This document shows, in pieces, positions 12,225 to 19,857 of a stretch of DNA of 28,544 nt. The notes beneath the pieces were generated by a model that searched no databases, was not told the origin of the DNA, and saw only the letters and a program-made list of their open reading frames with translations. The DNA comes from an uncultured Flavonifractor sp. (lineage in GTDB: Bacteria > Bacillota > Clostridia > Oscillospirales > Oscillospiraceae), in NCBI GenBank assembly GCA_947384055.1, contig CANDFO010000025.1:1-28544 (forward strand), read 5' to 3'. The first letter of the stretch is position 1. Each line of letters begins with the position of its first letter. A program made the translations under genes and the position numbers.

Positions 12225-12611
12225 GTGGAAGCGTTCGGAACCATAGCGGCTGTGGCTGTGGCCGGAGCCCTGTGCGCGGTAGTGGTGAAAAAAAGCGCTC
12301 CGGAGGTGGGGATGGTCCTGTCTCTGGCGGCAGGCATGGCGCTTTTGGCCCTGGCGCTGGGGGCCTTGGAGGGGGTGCGGGACCTGATGGACACCCTCAC
12401 CGAGACGGCGGGCCTGTCTCCCGCGGTGCTGGCCCCGGTGATCAAAACCGTGGGGATTGCCATTCTCACGCGTGTGACCGCCGAGGTGTGCCGGGACGCG
12501 GGAGAAGGGGGAATCGCCGCCTTCACGGAGACGGCGGGAGCGGCCACGGCACTCTTTGTGGCGGCGCCTCTGCTGCGGGCGGTGCTGGAAACTGTAACCG
12601 GTTTACTATAG
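12225..12611 (+). CDS. spoIIIAD: Stage III sporulation protein AD
   Basis: 128 aa, starting with GTG only two bases after the spoIIIAC stop, so translation is probably coupled. Several hydrophobic helices are visible: residues about 5-22, 29-48 and the C-terminal part ATALFVAAPLLRAVLETVTG. The motif PVIKTVGIAILTRVTAEVCRDAGE is characteristic of SpoIIIAD. It is an integral membrane part of the SpoIIIA complex. Length is normal. Confidence 0.95.
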   Translation: MEAFGTIAAVAVAGALCAVVVKKSAPEVGMVLSLAAGMALLALALGALEGVRDLMDTLTETAGLSPAVLAPVIKTVGIAILTRVTAEVCRDAGEGGIAAFTETAGAATALFVAAPLLRAVLETVTGLL

Positions 12612-12620
12612 GAGTTGCCA

Positions 12621-13721
12621 ATGAGACGAGGAATATGGACAGCGGCCGTGCTGCTGCTTCTGCTGCTTTGCCCGGCCCGGGCCAGCGGGGAGGAGGTGCG
12701 CGCCATCCAGTCGGAGGCCCTGGACCTGGAGGTCCTGACAGATGCGGCGGAGGGGTATCTCCCGGGTGTGGATTTACAGGCGGGGGTAGACCTGGACGAG
12801 GGTATCCGGTACATACTGGACACCGGAAGCGGCCAGATTGCGGGGGTCGTCCGCAAAGCGCTGCGCAGCGGGGTGCTGCTGCTGGTGGTAGTGCTCTTCT
12901 GCGGGCTGGCGGAGGGGACCTGCGGCGGGCTGGGCGGTGCGGAGCTGGATATTGTCTCCCTGGTGGGAGCCCTGGCAGTGACGGCCATTTCGGTGGCCGA
13001 CGCAAATTCCCTCATCGGTATGGGGCGGGAGGCGTTGGACCGGATGGAACTCTTTTCCAAAGCCCTGCTGCCCACCATCACTGCGGCGGCGGCCGCGGCG
13101 GGCGCGCCGGGCGGGGCGGTGGCCCGGCAGCTGGCCACCATGCTCTTCTCCGATGTACTGATGACCCTTATTACCCGTCTGCTGATGCCCCTGGTATATG
13201 CCTACATCGCCGCCTGCGTAGCCTATACCGCAGTAGGCAACGATGGGCTCCGGCGCATCGCGGATACGATAAAGGGAGTGGTGACATCGGTGTTGACGGG
13301 AGTGCTGCTGCTCTTCGTCGGCTATCTCACCGTCAGCGGGGCGGTGGCCGGAAGCGCCGATGCCGTCACCATCAAGGCCGCAAAATTTGCCATGTCGGGC
13401 ATGGTCCCGGTGGTGGGGGGTATTCTTTCCGACGCGGCGGAGACAGTGCTGGCCGGAGCGGGCATTTTGAAAAACGCCATTGGGGTCTTTGGAATGCTGG
13501 TAGTGCTGTGCATGTGTATAGCGCCCTTTCTCCAGCTGGGGGTCCACTATCTGACCTATAAGCTCACCTCCGCTCTCAGCGCCACAGTGTCCGGCGGACG
13601 GGTGGCAGGGCTGATTGACTGCATCGGCGGGGCCTTTGGACTGGTGCTGGGCATGACCGGCTCCTGCGCCCTGCTGCTGCTGATTTCCATGATATCGGCT
13701 GTTACAGCCGTCAGCGGATAG
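12621..13721 (+). CDS. spoIIIAE: Stage III sporulation protein AE
   Basis: 366 aa polytopic membrane protein with a cleavable-looking signal sequence (MRRGIWTAAVLLLLLLCPAR) and several transmembrane helices from about residue 85 to the end. The first part is extracytoplasmic, with a run of acidic residues. The ATG at 12621 is preferred over the TTG at 12615 because it has TAGGAG at a 6-nt distance, whereas the TTG overlaps the site. SpoIIIAE is a core membrane component of the channel. The last residues (AVTAVSG) leave a 13-nt gap to spoIIIAF. Confidence 0.95.
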   Translation: MRRGIWTAAVLLLLLLCPARASGEEVRAIQSEALDLEVLTDAAEGYLPGVDLQAGVDLDEGIRYILDTGSGQIAGVVRKALRSGVLLLVVVLFCGLAEGTCGGLGGAELDIVSLVGALAVTAISVADANSLIGMGREALDRMELFSKALLPTITAAAAAAGAPGGAVARQLATMLFSDVLMTLITRLLMPLVYAYIAACVAYTAVGNDGLRRIADTIKGVVTSVLTGVLLLFVGYLTVSGAVAGSADAVTIKAAKFAMSGMVPVVGGILSDAAETVLAGAGILKNAIGVFGMLVVLCMCIAPFLQLGVHYLTYKLTSALSATVSGGRVAGLIDCIGGAFGLVLGMTGSCALLLLISMISAVTAVSG

Positions 13722-13734
13722 GGGGGATGGAGCT

Positions 13735-14244
13735 GTGCTGGAGCTGATGCGTCAATGGCTGGTGGGTATCACCTGCGCGGCTATGATCACCGCCCTGGCC
13801 GAGGGACTGTCCCCGCCGGGCGCGGTGCGGAAGATTGGCCGGTTTACCGGGGGACTGGTGCTGCTGGTCGCGGTGCTTAAACCCATAGCGTCGGTAGACG
13901 GGCAGGCTCTGAGCCGGGCGCTGACAGAGTACCGCCTGGACCTGAGCGCTTACAGCACCCGGCTGGAGGAGGAAAACAGCGCGCTGATGAAAAGCATCAT
14001 AGAAGAGCAGTCCGCCGCATATATTGTGGACAAGGCGGAACAGCTGGGGCTGTCCTGCCGGGTGGAAGTGGAGGCCGAGGCCGACGGCCAGTGGCCAGTC
14101 CCTTGGACGGTGACAGTCACCGGTCCCCTGGATGAGGCGGACCAGGAGACCCTCACCCGGCAGATTCAGGCGGACTTTGGAATTCCGGCCGAGCGGCAAT
14201 TCTACCGGCGCGGAGAAGAATACGAAAGCGGGGACGGGGCATGA
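13735..14244 (+). CDS. spoIIIAF: Stage III sporulation protein AF
   Basis: 169 aa, GTG start preceded by GGATGGAG. Two N-terminal transmembrane helices (about residues 8-25 and 36-52) precede a soluble domain. That domain contains a helical stretch (RLEEENSALMKSIIEEQSAA) and a ring-building-motif-like beta/alpha part (VEVEAEADGQ...WTVTVTG). The pattern matches SpoIIIAF, whose soluble domain has a ring-building fold (family knowledge). It overlaps spoIIIAG by four bases (ATGA). Confidence 0.92.
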   Translation: MLELMRQWLVGITCAAMITALAEGLSPPGAVRKIGRFTGGLVLLVAVLKPIASVDGQALSRALTEYRLDLSAYSTRLEEENSALMKSIIEEQSAAYIVDKAEQLGLSCRVEVEAEADGQWPVPWTVTVTGPLDEADQETLTRQIQADFGIPAERQFYRRGEEYESGDGA

Positions 14245-14765
14245 AAGAGCGGGCCTTCGCCGGATGGGGAAAAGCCCTGTCCGGGTTGTTTGAGCGGTAT
14301 AAATTTGTGCTGCTGGTGATTCTGGCGGGAGCGGCGCTCCTGCTGCTGCCCACCGCCGGGGAGGAGAAAACACAGCCGATTCAGACGGGAGAATTATCCG
14401 GCGGCGGGTTCCAGGTGGAGGACCTGGAGCGCAAGCTGGAGGAGGCGCTCTCCCAGGTGGCGGGGGCAGGGGAGGTGAAGGTGGTTCTGACGGTCAGGAG
14501 CACCGCCCGCCAGGTGCTGGCCCAGGACGGCAGGAGCACCCAGCGGGGAGAGGAGGTGGACTCCACGCTGACCACCGTCGTGGTCTCTCAGGGCTCCGGC
14601 ACGCAGGAGCCTGTGACCATTCAACAGCTTTCGCCGCAATATCAGGGGGCGCTTGTGGTATGCTCCGGGGGAGGGGACCCCTCGGTGCGGCTGCACATTG
14701 TGGAGGCGGTCTCCGCCCTGACCGGGCTGGGCGCAGACAAAATATCAGTTTGTAAAGGAAAGTGA
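14241..14765 (+). CDS. spoIIIAG: Stage III sporulation protein AG
   Basis: 174 aa with one N-terminal transmembrane helix (about residues 22-40, FVLLVILAGAALLLLP) and an extracytoplasmic domain that begins with the helix DLERKLEEALSQVAGAGEVK. SpoIIIAG forms a large ring in the intermembrane space of the channel. The conserved GAGEVKVVLTV and the final HIVEAVSALTGLGADKISVC stretch support the call. It overlaps spoIIIAF by 4 bases and is followed 10 nt later by spoIIIAH. Confidence 0.95.
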   Translation: MKERAFAGWGKALSGLFERYKFVLLVILAGAALLLLPTAGEEKTQPIQTGELSGGGFQVEDLERKLEEALSQVAGAGEVKVVLTVRSTARQVLAQDGRSTQRGEEVDSTLTTVVVSQGSGTQEPVTIQQLSPQYQGALVVCSGGGDPSVRLHIVEAVSALTGLGADKISVCKGK

Positions 14766-14775
14766 GTGATCCAAG

Positions 14776-15390
14776 ATGAAAGTATGGAAACGCAACGCGG
14801 TGGTGGCGGCCATCGTACTGTTTGTGTGTGTGGCGGTGTATCTGAACTGGACCTATCAGCAGGAGGAGAGTACGGGAGCGGGCAAAACCCTGGGCCAGGC
14901 GGCGATGGTCAGCGGTCAGACCTCTGATCCGCTTCTGGCGGTCCCGCCTACAGCGGACCCCCAGGCTACGCCGGACGCCGACGGAGAGTCTGCGGCGCCG
15001 TCCGGTGAGGACGGGCAGGAGGCCGCGGCGGACAGCGGCTATTTTGCCTCCGCCCGCCTTAACCGCCAGCAGGCCCGGGACAGCGCCCTGGCAATTCTCC
15101 AGGACGCCATGTCCAGCGAAAATCTGGACGAGGCCATGAAAAATGAGAACGCGCAGGCCATTCAGACGCTGGCCAGCGTCACGGTGTCCGAGGCGCAGAT
15201 TGAGAACCTGGTGACGGCCAAGGGGTATCAGGACTGCGTAGCTTTCATCGGCGATAAAAGCGTCAGCGTGGTGGTATCCGCCGCCGGGGAGGGACTTACG
15301 GACGCGGATGTGGCCCGCATTACCGAGATTGTCACCGACGAGACCGGGTTTACTGCCGGGCAAATTAAAATCATCCCCGCTCAGCCGTAG
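14776..15390 (+). CDS. spoIIIAH: Stage III sporulation protein AH
   Basis: 204 aa. One N-terminal helix (about residues 7-24) anchors it in the mother-cell membrane. A linker rich in P, A, D and E (residues 45-85) precedes the C-terminal ring-building domain, which binds SpoIIQ from the forespore side (family knowledge). Typical motifs are YFASARLNRQQARDSALAIL and the final TAGQIKIIPAQP. This is the last gene of the operon; no clear terminator follows before the next promoter at 15441. Confidence 0.95.
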   Translation: MKVWKRNAVVAAIVLFVCVAVYLNWTYQQEESTGAGKTLGQAAMVSGQTSDPLLAVPPTADPQATPDADGESAAPSGEDGQEAAADSGYFASARLNRQQARDSALAILQDAMSSENLDEAMKNENAQAIQTLASVTVSEAQIENLVTAKGYQDCVAFIGDKSVSVVVSAAGEGLTDADVARITEIVTDETGFTAGQIKIIPAQP

Positions 15391-15440
15391 CGGAGGAACC
15401 GCCACCGGACACACTGTGCCGCGCTTCTTTGAAAAACCAG

Positions 15441-15468
15441 TTGTAATTTTCTGTGATTGTGGTACAAT
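15441..15468 (+). promoter_or_regulatory. Promoter of the Asp23 gene
   Basis: TTGTAA (15441-15446), a 16-nt spacer and TACAAT (15463-15468) form a plausible sigma-A promoter. It lies between spoIIIAH and the Asp23 gene and would uncouple Asp23 expression from sporulation. Confidence 0.6.
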
Positions 15469-15508
15469 GTACCTATCATCCATATCAGAAAAGGAGCGTG
15501 ACCAGTTT

Positions 15509-15895
15509 ATGGCCGACGGAAAGGAATACCTGTCCCGCCCTGATGAGCTGGGGAATGTCCATATATCGGAAGAAGTGCTGGCGGTGATCGCTGCCGCCGC
15601 CGCTCTGGAGGTGGAAGGCGTGGGCAGCCTGTCCGCCAATCTGGGCACCGACATTGCCGAGCTGCTGGGCGGCAAAAAGAATCTGTCCAAGGGCATCCAC
15701 ATCACCGTACTGGAGGAGAGCGTGCGTATTGACGTCTCAGTGCTGGTGAAGTATGGATATACCGTGATCGACGTGGCGAAAGAAGTCCAGAACGCGGTAT
15801 ACAACGCCATTGAAAATACCAGCGGCCTGGCTGTGGAGGGCGTTAACGTCCATGTGGCCGGCGTCACCTTCGAGCGGGCAAAATCCACCCATTAG
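15509..15895 (+). CDS. Asp23/Gls24 family envelope stress protein
   Basis: 128 aa. The protein has the Asp23 pattern: NVHISEEVLAVIAAAAALEV near the start, VEGVGSLSANLG, then SVRIDVSVLVKYGYTVIDVA and the closing VEGVNVHVAGVTF. Asp23 proteins are small cytoplasmic proteins linked to envelope homeostasis, tethered by AmaP in staphylococci (family knowledge); no amaP-like gene is seen here. The start is the ATG at 15509, with AAGGAG at 15491-15496. Frames extending further left lack a site and run through the promoter. This position just before nusB is common in Clostridia. Confidence 0.93.
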   Translation: MADGKEYLSRPDELGNVHISEEVLAVIAAAAALEVEGVGSLSANLGTDIAELLGGKKNLSKGIHITVLEESVRIDVSVLVKYGYTVIDVAKEVQNAVYNAIENTSGLAVEGVNVHVAGVTFERAKSTH

Positions 15896-15909
15896 GCACA
15901 GAGTATGAC

Positions 15910-15952
15910 AATCAGCAGGACCCTCCGGAGCTACCGGAGGGTCCTGCTGATT
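15910..15952. terminator. Long perfect hairpin after the Asp23 gene
   Basis: A 19-bp perfect stem (15910-15928 with 15934-15952) encloses a 5-nt loop, AGCTA. It starts 15 bases after the Asp23 stop. No T-tract follows on either strand, so it may act as a GC-rich terminator, a 3' RNA stabiliser, or both. Confidence 0.6.
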
Positions 15953-16388
15953 CAGCGCCTGTTCCGCGTTTTGGGCGGGCAGAGATTAGACATCCGGGAA
16001 CAAGCGCTTGAGCGCCCGCTCCATAAAAACCTGTAATGCACGCCTTCCGTTCATGCGCACACCGCCGGCATTCAGACTGCCTGGTCAAATACATCCTCCG
16101 GCACAATGCTCAGGCTGCCAAAGTGACCGCATTGAAACGAGGCGGGAATGAACTTTCTCTGCGAAACAGAGGTGCACGCTATCGCCAAAGGCATGGAGCG
16201 TTTTCCTCTTTCAGCGTTGCTTTACCGCAAGAAAGGGCCGGATACAAGAAAAACAGCTTTATCTGACATCCTTTGCGGGAAATGGGGAAATTGCTCTTCC
16301 ATTTTCCCCCCGACCTGTTGTATAATAATACATAACTGCGTGTGTTGCAGATCACCTGCGGCAGGACCGCTGCATTGGAGGAGAACAT
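15953..16388. other. Non-coding region upstream of nusB
   Basis: About 436 bases. The right end holds the nusB promoter and leader. The rest shows no supportable gene. On the minus strand a 40-codon frame (16072-16194, ending LSIVPEDVFDQAV) is followed in another frame by NAGGVRMNGRRALQVFMERA and a stop at 15986, which could be a decayed gene end, but this is weak. Confidence 0.5.
16297..16326 (+). promoter_or_regulatory. Likely promoter of the nusB gene cluster
   Basis: A perfect TATAAT lies at 16321-16326. The best -35 candidate, TTCCAT at 16297-16302, is weak but 18 nt away. The transcript would start near 16333, about 55 bases before nusB, and could run through the closely packed genes downstream. 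Confidence 0.5.
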
Positions 16389-16907
16389 ATGACCAGAACC
16401 GCTGCCCGAGAGATAGCCGTCCATTTTTCCTTTGAGCTGGGCTTTACCGGACAGGCTCCGGAGGAGCTTTTAGGGGAAGCTCTGACCCGAAAGACCTTTG
16501 CCTCCATCGGAGAGGAGGAGCCGCTGTACGCGGAATTTCCCAATGAGGCGCAGCGGGCCTATATCAGCGCCCTGGTGAAGGGCGTATACGCCCACATGCC
16601 GGAGCTGGACGAATATATCTCCAAATACGCCATTGGCTGGAAGTTTTCCCGCCTGAACCGGGTAGCGGTGGCCATTATGCGGGTAGCCATGTATGAAATT
16701 CTGTACATGCAGGATATCCCCAATGCCGCCGCTATTAATGAGGCCGTGGAGCTCACCAAGCACTATGAAGAGCCAGAGGTGGTCTCCTTTGTCAACGGCA
16801 TTCTGGGCTCTTTTGTCCGCGGAGAGTACATTCCCGACCCGGTAGGGATGAATCGCGATATCTCTGCGGAAGCTCCGGCTGCTTCCCGGCGGGAGGAGCA
16901 GCCGTGA
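16389..16907 (+). CDS. nusB: Transcription antitermination factor NusB
   Basis: 172 aa all-helical RNA-binding protein. With NusE (S10) it binds boxA of rRNA leader transcripts and helps antitermination (family knowledge). Recognisable parts are TRTAAREIAVHFSFEL at the start, KYAIGWKFSRLNRVAVAIMR, and IPNAAAINEAVELTKHYEEP with FVNGILGSF near the end. It is longer than typical NusB (about 130-150 aa) because of an insert around residues 25-50 and a tail of some 20 residues. GGAGGAG lies just before the ATG. It overlaps the next gene by four bases. Confidence 0.95.
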   Translation: MTRTAAREIAVHFSFELGFTGQAPEELLGEALTRKTFASIGEEEPLYAEFPNEAQRAYISALVKGVYAHMPELDEYISKYAIGWKFSRLNRVAVAIMRVAMYEILYMQDIPNAAAINEAVELTKHYEEPEVVSFVNGILGSFVRGEYIPDPVGMNRDISAEAPAASRREEQP

Positions 16908-17845
16908 ACCTGCGGGTGCTGGGGCTGGACACCAGCAACTACACGACCTCGGCAGCGGTTTTTGACGGTGTGGAGGGCACAAACGCCGGACGACTGCTGG
17001 ATGTGCGCCCCGGCGAGCTGGGGCTGCGCCAGTCTGATGCCCTTTTTCAGCACGTCAGGCGCCTGCCCGGGCAGATTGCCCTTTTGAGGGAGCAGGGGCT
17101 TTTGGAACGGCTGGCCGCTGTGGGCGCGTCTACCCGCCCCCGGGCGGTGGAGGGCTCCTACATGCCCTGTTTTCTGGCCGGGGAGAGCCAGGGGAGGGTT
17201 TTGGCGGATACGCTGGGAGTGCCCTTCTGCCCGGTGTCCCATCAACAGGGGCATCTGGCCGCCGCCGCATGGTCGGCGGGACGGCTGGAGCTGCTGGACG
17301 CCCCGTTTTTGGCCTGGCATCTGTCCGGAGGGACGACGGAGCTGCTGTACGTAAAGCCGGAAGGGTACAATGTGGCGGCTGAGGCCATCGGCGGCACCAG
17401 CGATATCTCGGCCGGACAGCTGATTGACCGCACCGGAGTACTGCTGGGTTTGCCCTTTCCAGCGGGAAAGGCGCTGGATGCCCTGGCCCGGGAGGGCGGA
17501 GAGGGGAGGGGATTCCCCGTAAAGGTAAAAGACCTGACATTTTCCCTGTCCGGTATGGAGAATCAGGTGAAGTCCATGGCAGAGCGGGGAGAAGCGCCCG
17601 CCGCAATTGCCCGCTTTGCATTGGAGACGGTGGTACAGACGGTACGGCGGGTGACGGAGGAAGCCCGGAACCGCTATCCGGAGCTGCCTGTGCTGTGCTC
17701 CGGCGGCGTGGCGGCCAACAGCCGCCTGCGGCAGGTGCTTATATCGGGAGGCCGGACGGTTTTTGCCCGGCCGGAGTACTCCGCCGACAATGCCATGGGT
17801 CCGGCGGTTCTGGCGTGGCGGTCCCTCTCCCGTGGGGAAGGCTGA
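16904..17845 (+). CDS. TsaD/Kae1-family paralogue
   Basis: 313 aa, GTG start overlapping the nusB stop. It has the ASKHA-type fold motifs of TsaD: LGLDTSNYTTS at the N-terminus, metal-binding H113 and H117 in SHQQGHLAA, HLSGGTTELLYV, and D295 in SADNAMGPAVLAW. TsaD makes threonylcarbamoyl-adenosine on tRNA. Many Clostridia carry a shorter second copy beside nusB and xseA, and this gene fits that paralogue better than the housekeeping tsaD: it has THREE-residue differences such as SGGTTEL for SGGHTQL. It may act in regulation or modify another substrate. Family membership is sure, function is not. Confidence 0.85.
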   Translation: MNLRVLGLDTSNYTTSAAVFDGVEGTNAGRLLDVRPGELGLRQSDALFQHVRRLPGQIALLREQGLLERLAAVGASTRPRAVEGSYMPCFLAGESQGRVLADTLGVPFCPVSHQQGHLAAAAWSAGRLELLDAPFLAWHLSGGTTELLYVKPEGYNVAAEAIGGTSDISAGQLIDRTGVLLGLPFPAGKALDALAREGGEGRGFPVKVKDLTFSLSGMENQVKSMAERGEAPAAIARFALETVVQTVRRVTEEARNRYPELPVLCSGGVAANSRLRQVLISGGRTVFARPEYSADNAMGPAVLAWRSLSRGEG

Positions 17846-17883
17846 CGCCGGCTGTGGGTTCAGTTGAGACGAGGTTTTAGAAT

Positions 17884-18303
17884 ATGAGCAGACGGGAAGA
17901 GCGCATTCGGCTGTGGTTTGACATGTGGCTGAGAAAACGCGACTTGGGAATAGCGGAACTGTTTGCGCCTGACGCGGTTTATATCGAGAGCTGGGGGCCG
18001 AGATACGAGGGGGCCGCCCGGATTCAGCTGTGGTTTGAGGAGTGGAACAGCCGGGGAACGGTTCTGCGATGGGAGATCAGGCAGTTTTTCCACAGAGAAG
18101 ACCAGACTGTAGTTGAGTGGTTCTTTAAAGACAGGATGAACGACGGCAGGGCGGAAGAATTTGACGGACTGTCGCTCATTCAATGGACACAGGACAATAC
18201 GATTCAATTTCTCAAAGAATTCGGCTGTAATATCAACCACTATGACCCATATCAGGACGGCACCGTCCCACACTTCAGAGAGGAAGCGCCGATGTGGTTT
18301 TAA
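17884..18303 (+). CDS. NTF2-like (SnoaL-type) protein
   Basis: 139 aa. The sequence has the outline of an NTF2-like cone fold: an N-terminal helix pair (EERIRLWFDMWLRKRDLGIA), a FAPDAVYIESWGPRYEGAAR strand/helix, and later strands VEWFFKDRMNDGR and FDGLSLIQWTQDNTI. Such proteins range from enzymes to ligand-binding or stress proteins, so no function is assigned. The Shine-Dalgarno (GAGG) is weak. It lies between the TsaD paralogue and xseA, where I do not expect a conserved gene; codon use is somewhat less GC-rich, suggesting a later insertion. Confidence 0.75.
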   Translation: MSRREERIRLWFDMWLRKRDLGIAELFAPDAVYIESWGPRYEGAARIQLWFEEWNSRGTVLRWEIRQFFHREDQTVVEWFFKDRMNDGRAEEFDGLSLIQWTQDNTIQFLKEFGCNINHYDPYQDGTVPHFREEAPMWF

Positions 18304-18316
18304 GGAGAGCGGCCCC

Positions 18317-19552
18317 ATGAACGGTTCACCGGTATACAGTGTTACCCAAGTCAATCAGCATATCAAGGCGCTTCTGGACCAGGACCAGACCCTGACGGCC
18401 CTGTATGTCCGGGGGGAGGTCTCCAATTATAAGGCCTATCCGTCGGGACATCACTATTTTTCCCTGAAGGACGCGGAGGGGGCCATCCGCTGTGTCATGT
18501 TCCGGCGGGAGGCCATGTCCCTGCGGTTCCGGCCGGAAAACGGCATGAAGGTGCTGGCCTTCGGCCGGGTGGCGGTGTTTCCCAGGGACGGGCAGTATCA
18601 GCTCTACTGCTCGTCTCTTACTCCGGACGGGGTGGGGGACCTGCACGTGGCCTTTGAGCAGCTGAAGCAGAAGCTCTACCAGGAGGGACTGTTTGACCCG
18701 GCCCATAAGCAGCCCATTCCCCGGTTCCCGGAGCGGATTGCCCTGATTACCTCCCCGGCGGGGGCGGCAGTGCGGGATATGCTGCGGATACTGGGAGCCC
18801 GCTGGCCGCTGGCCGAGGTCCGGATTATCCCTGTGCGGGTTCAGGGGGCCGAAGCCCCCGGAGAGCTGTCTGCCGCCATTGCCTGGGCCAATCTGCATCA
18901 GGCGGCCGACCTGATCATTACCGGCAGGGGCGGCGGTTCGATGGAGGACCTCTGGGCTTTTAATGAGGAGACGGTGGCCCGGGCTATCTACGCCTCCCGT
19001 ATTCCGGTGATCTCGGCGGTAGGACACGAGCCGGATGTGACCATTGCCGACTTCGTGGCAGACCTGCGGGCGGCCACGCCGTCCAATGCCGCCGAGCTTG
19101 CGGTCCCCGACCGGAATGAGCTCCGGGCCGGGCTGGAGCAGCTGCGGGGGCGGCTGGGCCGAGGAATGTGCCGGCAGCTGGAGCGGGAGCGGGAGGCGCT
19201 GGAGCGGGCCCGCCGCTGCCGGGCGCTGGCAGCCCCCATGGGATATGTGGACGATAAGCGGATGCTCCTGGACTATCAGCGGGAGAAACTGGCCCACGGT
19301 CTGCGGAGCGCGTTGGGCCGGGAGCGGGAACGCTTTGTCCGTCAGGCCGCGGCGCTGGATGCCCTGAGCCCGTTAAAGGTGCTGTGCCGGGGATACGGCA
19401 TTCCCCGGCGGGAGGACGGGACGGTGCTCCGCTCTGCCCGGGAGATCAATCCCGGAGAGCAGCTGGAGCTGCGGATGGCGGACGGCACACTGGCGTGTCG
19501 GGTGCTGTCCCGCACACTGCATAGACAGATCTCCGGTTCCGGGGACAGGTGA
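18317..19552 (+). CDS. xseA: Exonuclease VII large subunit
   Basis: 411 aa catalytic subunit of exonuclease VII, which degrades single-stranded DNA from both ends. Domains in order: N-terminal OB fold (about residues 5-100, with VRGEVSNYKAYPSGHHYFSL), then the nuclease domain with PERIALITSPAGAAVRDMLR, TGRGGGSMEDLWAFNEE and ISAVGHEPDVTIADFVADLR, followed by a long arginine-rich coiled coil. The start at 18317 has TAAGGAGAG before it; frames further left overlap the previous gene. Length is normal. xseB follows after 65 nt. Confidence 0.96.
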   Translation: MNGSPVYSVTQVNQHIKALLDQDQTLTALYVRGEVSNYKAYPSGHHYFSLKDAEGAIRCVMFRREAMSLRFRPENGMKVLAFGRVAVFPRDGQYQLYCSSLTPDGVGDLHVAFEQLKQKLYQEGLFDPAHKQPIPRFPERIALITSPAGAAVRDMLRILGARWPLAEVRIIPVRVQGAEAPGELSAAIAWANLHQAADLIITGRGGGSMEDLWAFNEETVARAIYASRIPVISAVGHEPDVTIADFVADLRAATPSNAAELAVPDRNELRAGLEQLRGRLGRGMCRQLEREREALERARRCRALAAPMGYVDDKRMLLDYQREKLAHGLRSALGRERERFVRQAAALDALSPLKVLCRGYGIPRREDGTVLRSAREINPGEQLELRMADGTLACRVLSRTLHRQISGSGDR

Positions 19553-19617
19553 GACGGGCGGCCTGTTGTTCCCGTATGGGAAGGGATGGAGTACCGCAGG
19601 AGACAGAGGAGGACGTA

Positions 19618-19857
19618 ATGGCGGAAAAAAAACTGACCTTTGAGCAGGCCATGGGCCGCTTGGAAGAGATTGTAGCCCTGCTGGAGCGGGGAGACGCCCC
19701 GCTGGAGGAGTCTCTGAAACTGTTTGAGGAGGGGACAGCCCTGATGAAAAAATGTTCCGGGCTGCTGGACAAAGCGGAGCAAAAGGTGGTAAAACTTCTG
19801 GCGGGGCCCGATGGCGCGCCGGCAGAGACTCCCTTTGACGGGGAGGTGCGGCCATGA
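19618..19857 (+). CDS. xseB: Exonuclease VII small subunit
   Basis: 79 aa. KLTFEQAMGRLEEIVALLER and the following GDAPLEESLKLFEEGTALMK are the diagnostic XseB helices that wrap the XseA coiled coil. The ATG at 19618 follows GAGGAGG by a few bases; longer frames to the left lack conservation. It overlaps ispA by four bases, so expression of the two is probably coupled. Confidence 0.95.
   Translation: MAEKKLTFEQAMGRLEEIVALLERGDAPLEESLKLFEEGTALMKKCSGLLDKAEQKVVKLLAGPDGAPAETPFDGEVRP

Noticed and set aside
16148..16435. Plus-strand frame of 95 codons upstream of and overlapping nusB
   Set aside because: It runs through the nusB promoter and start, and its cysteine-rich, low-complexity translation looks non-coding.
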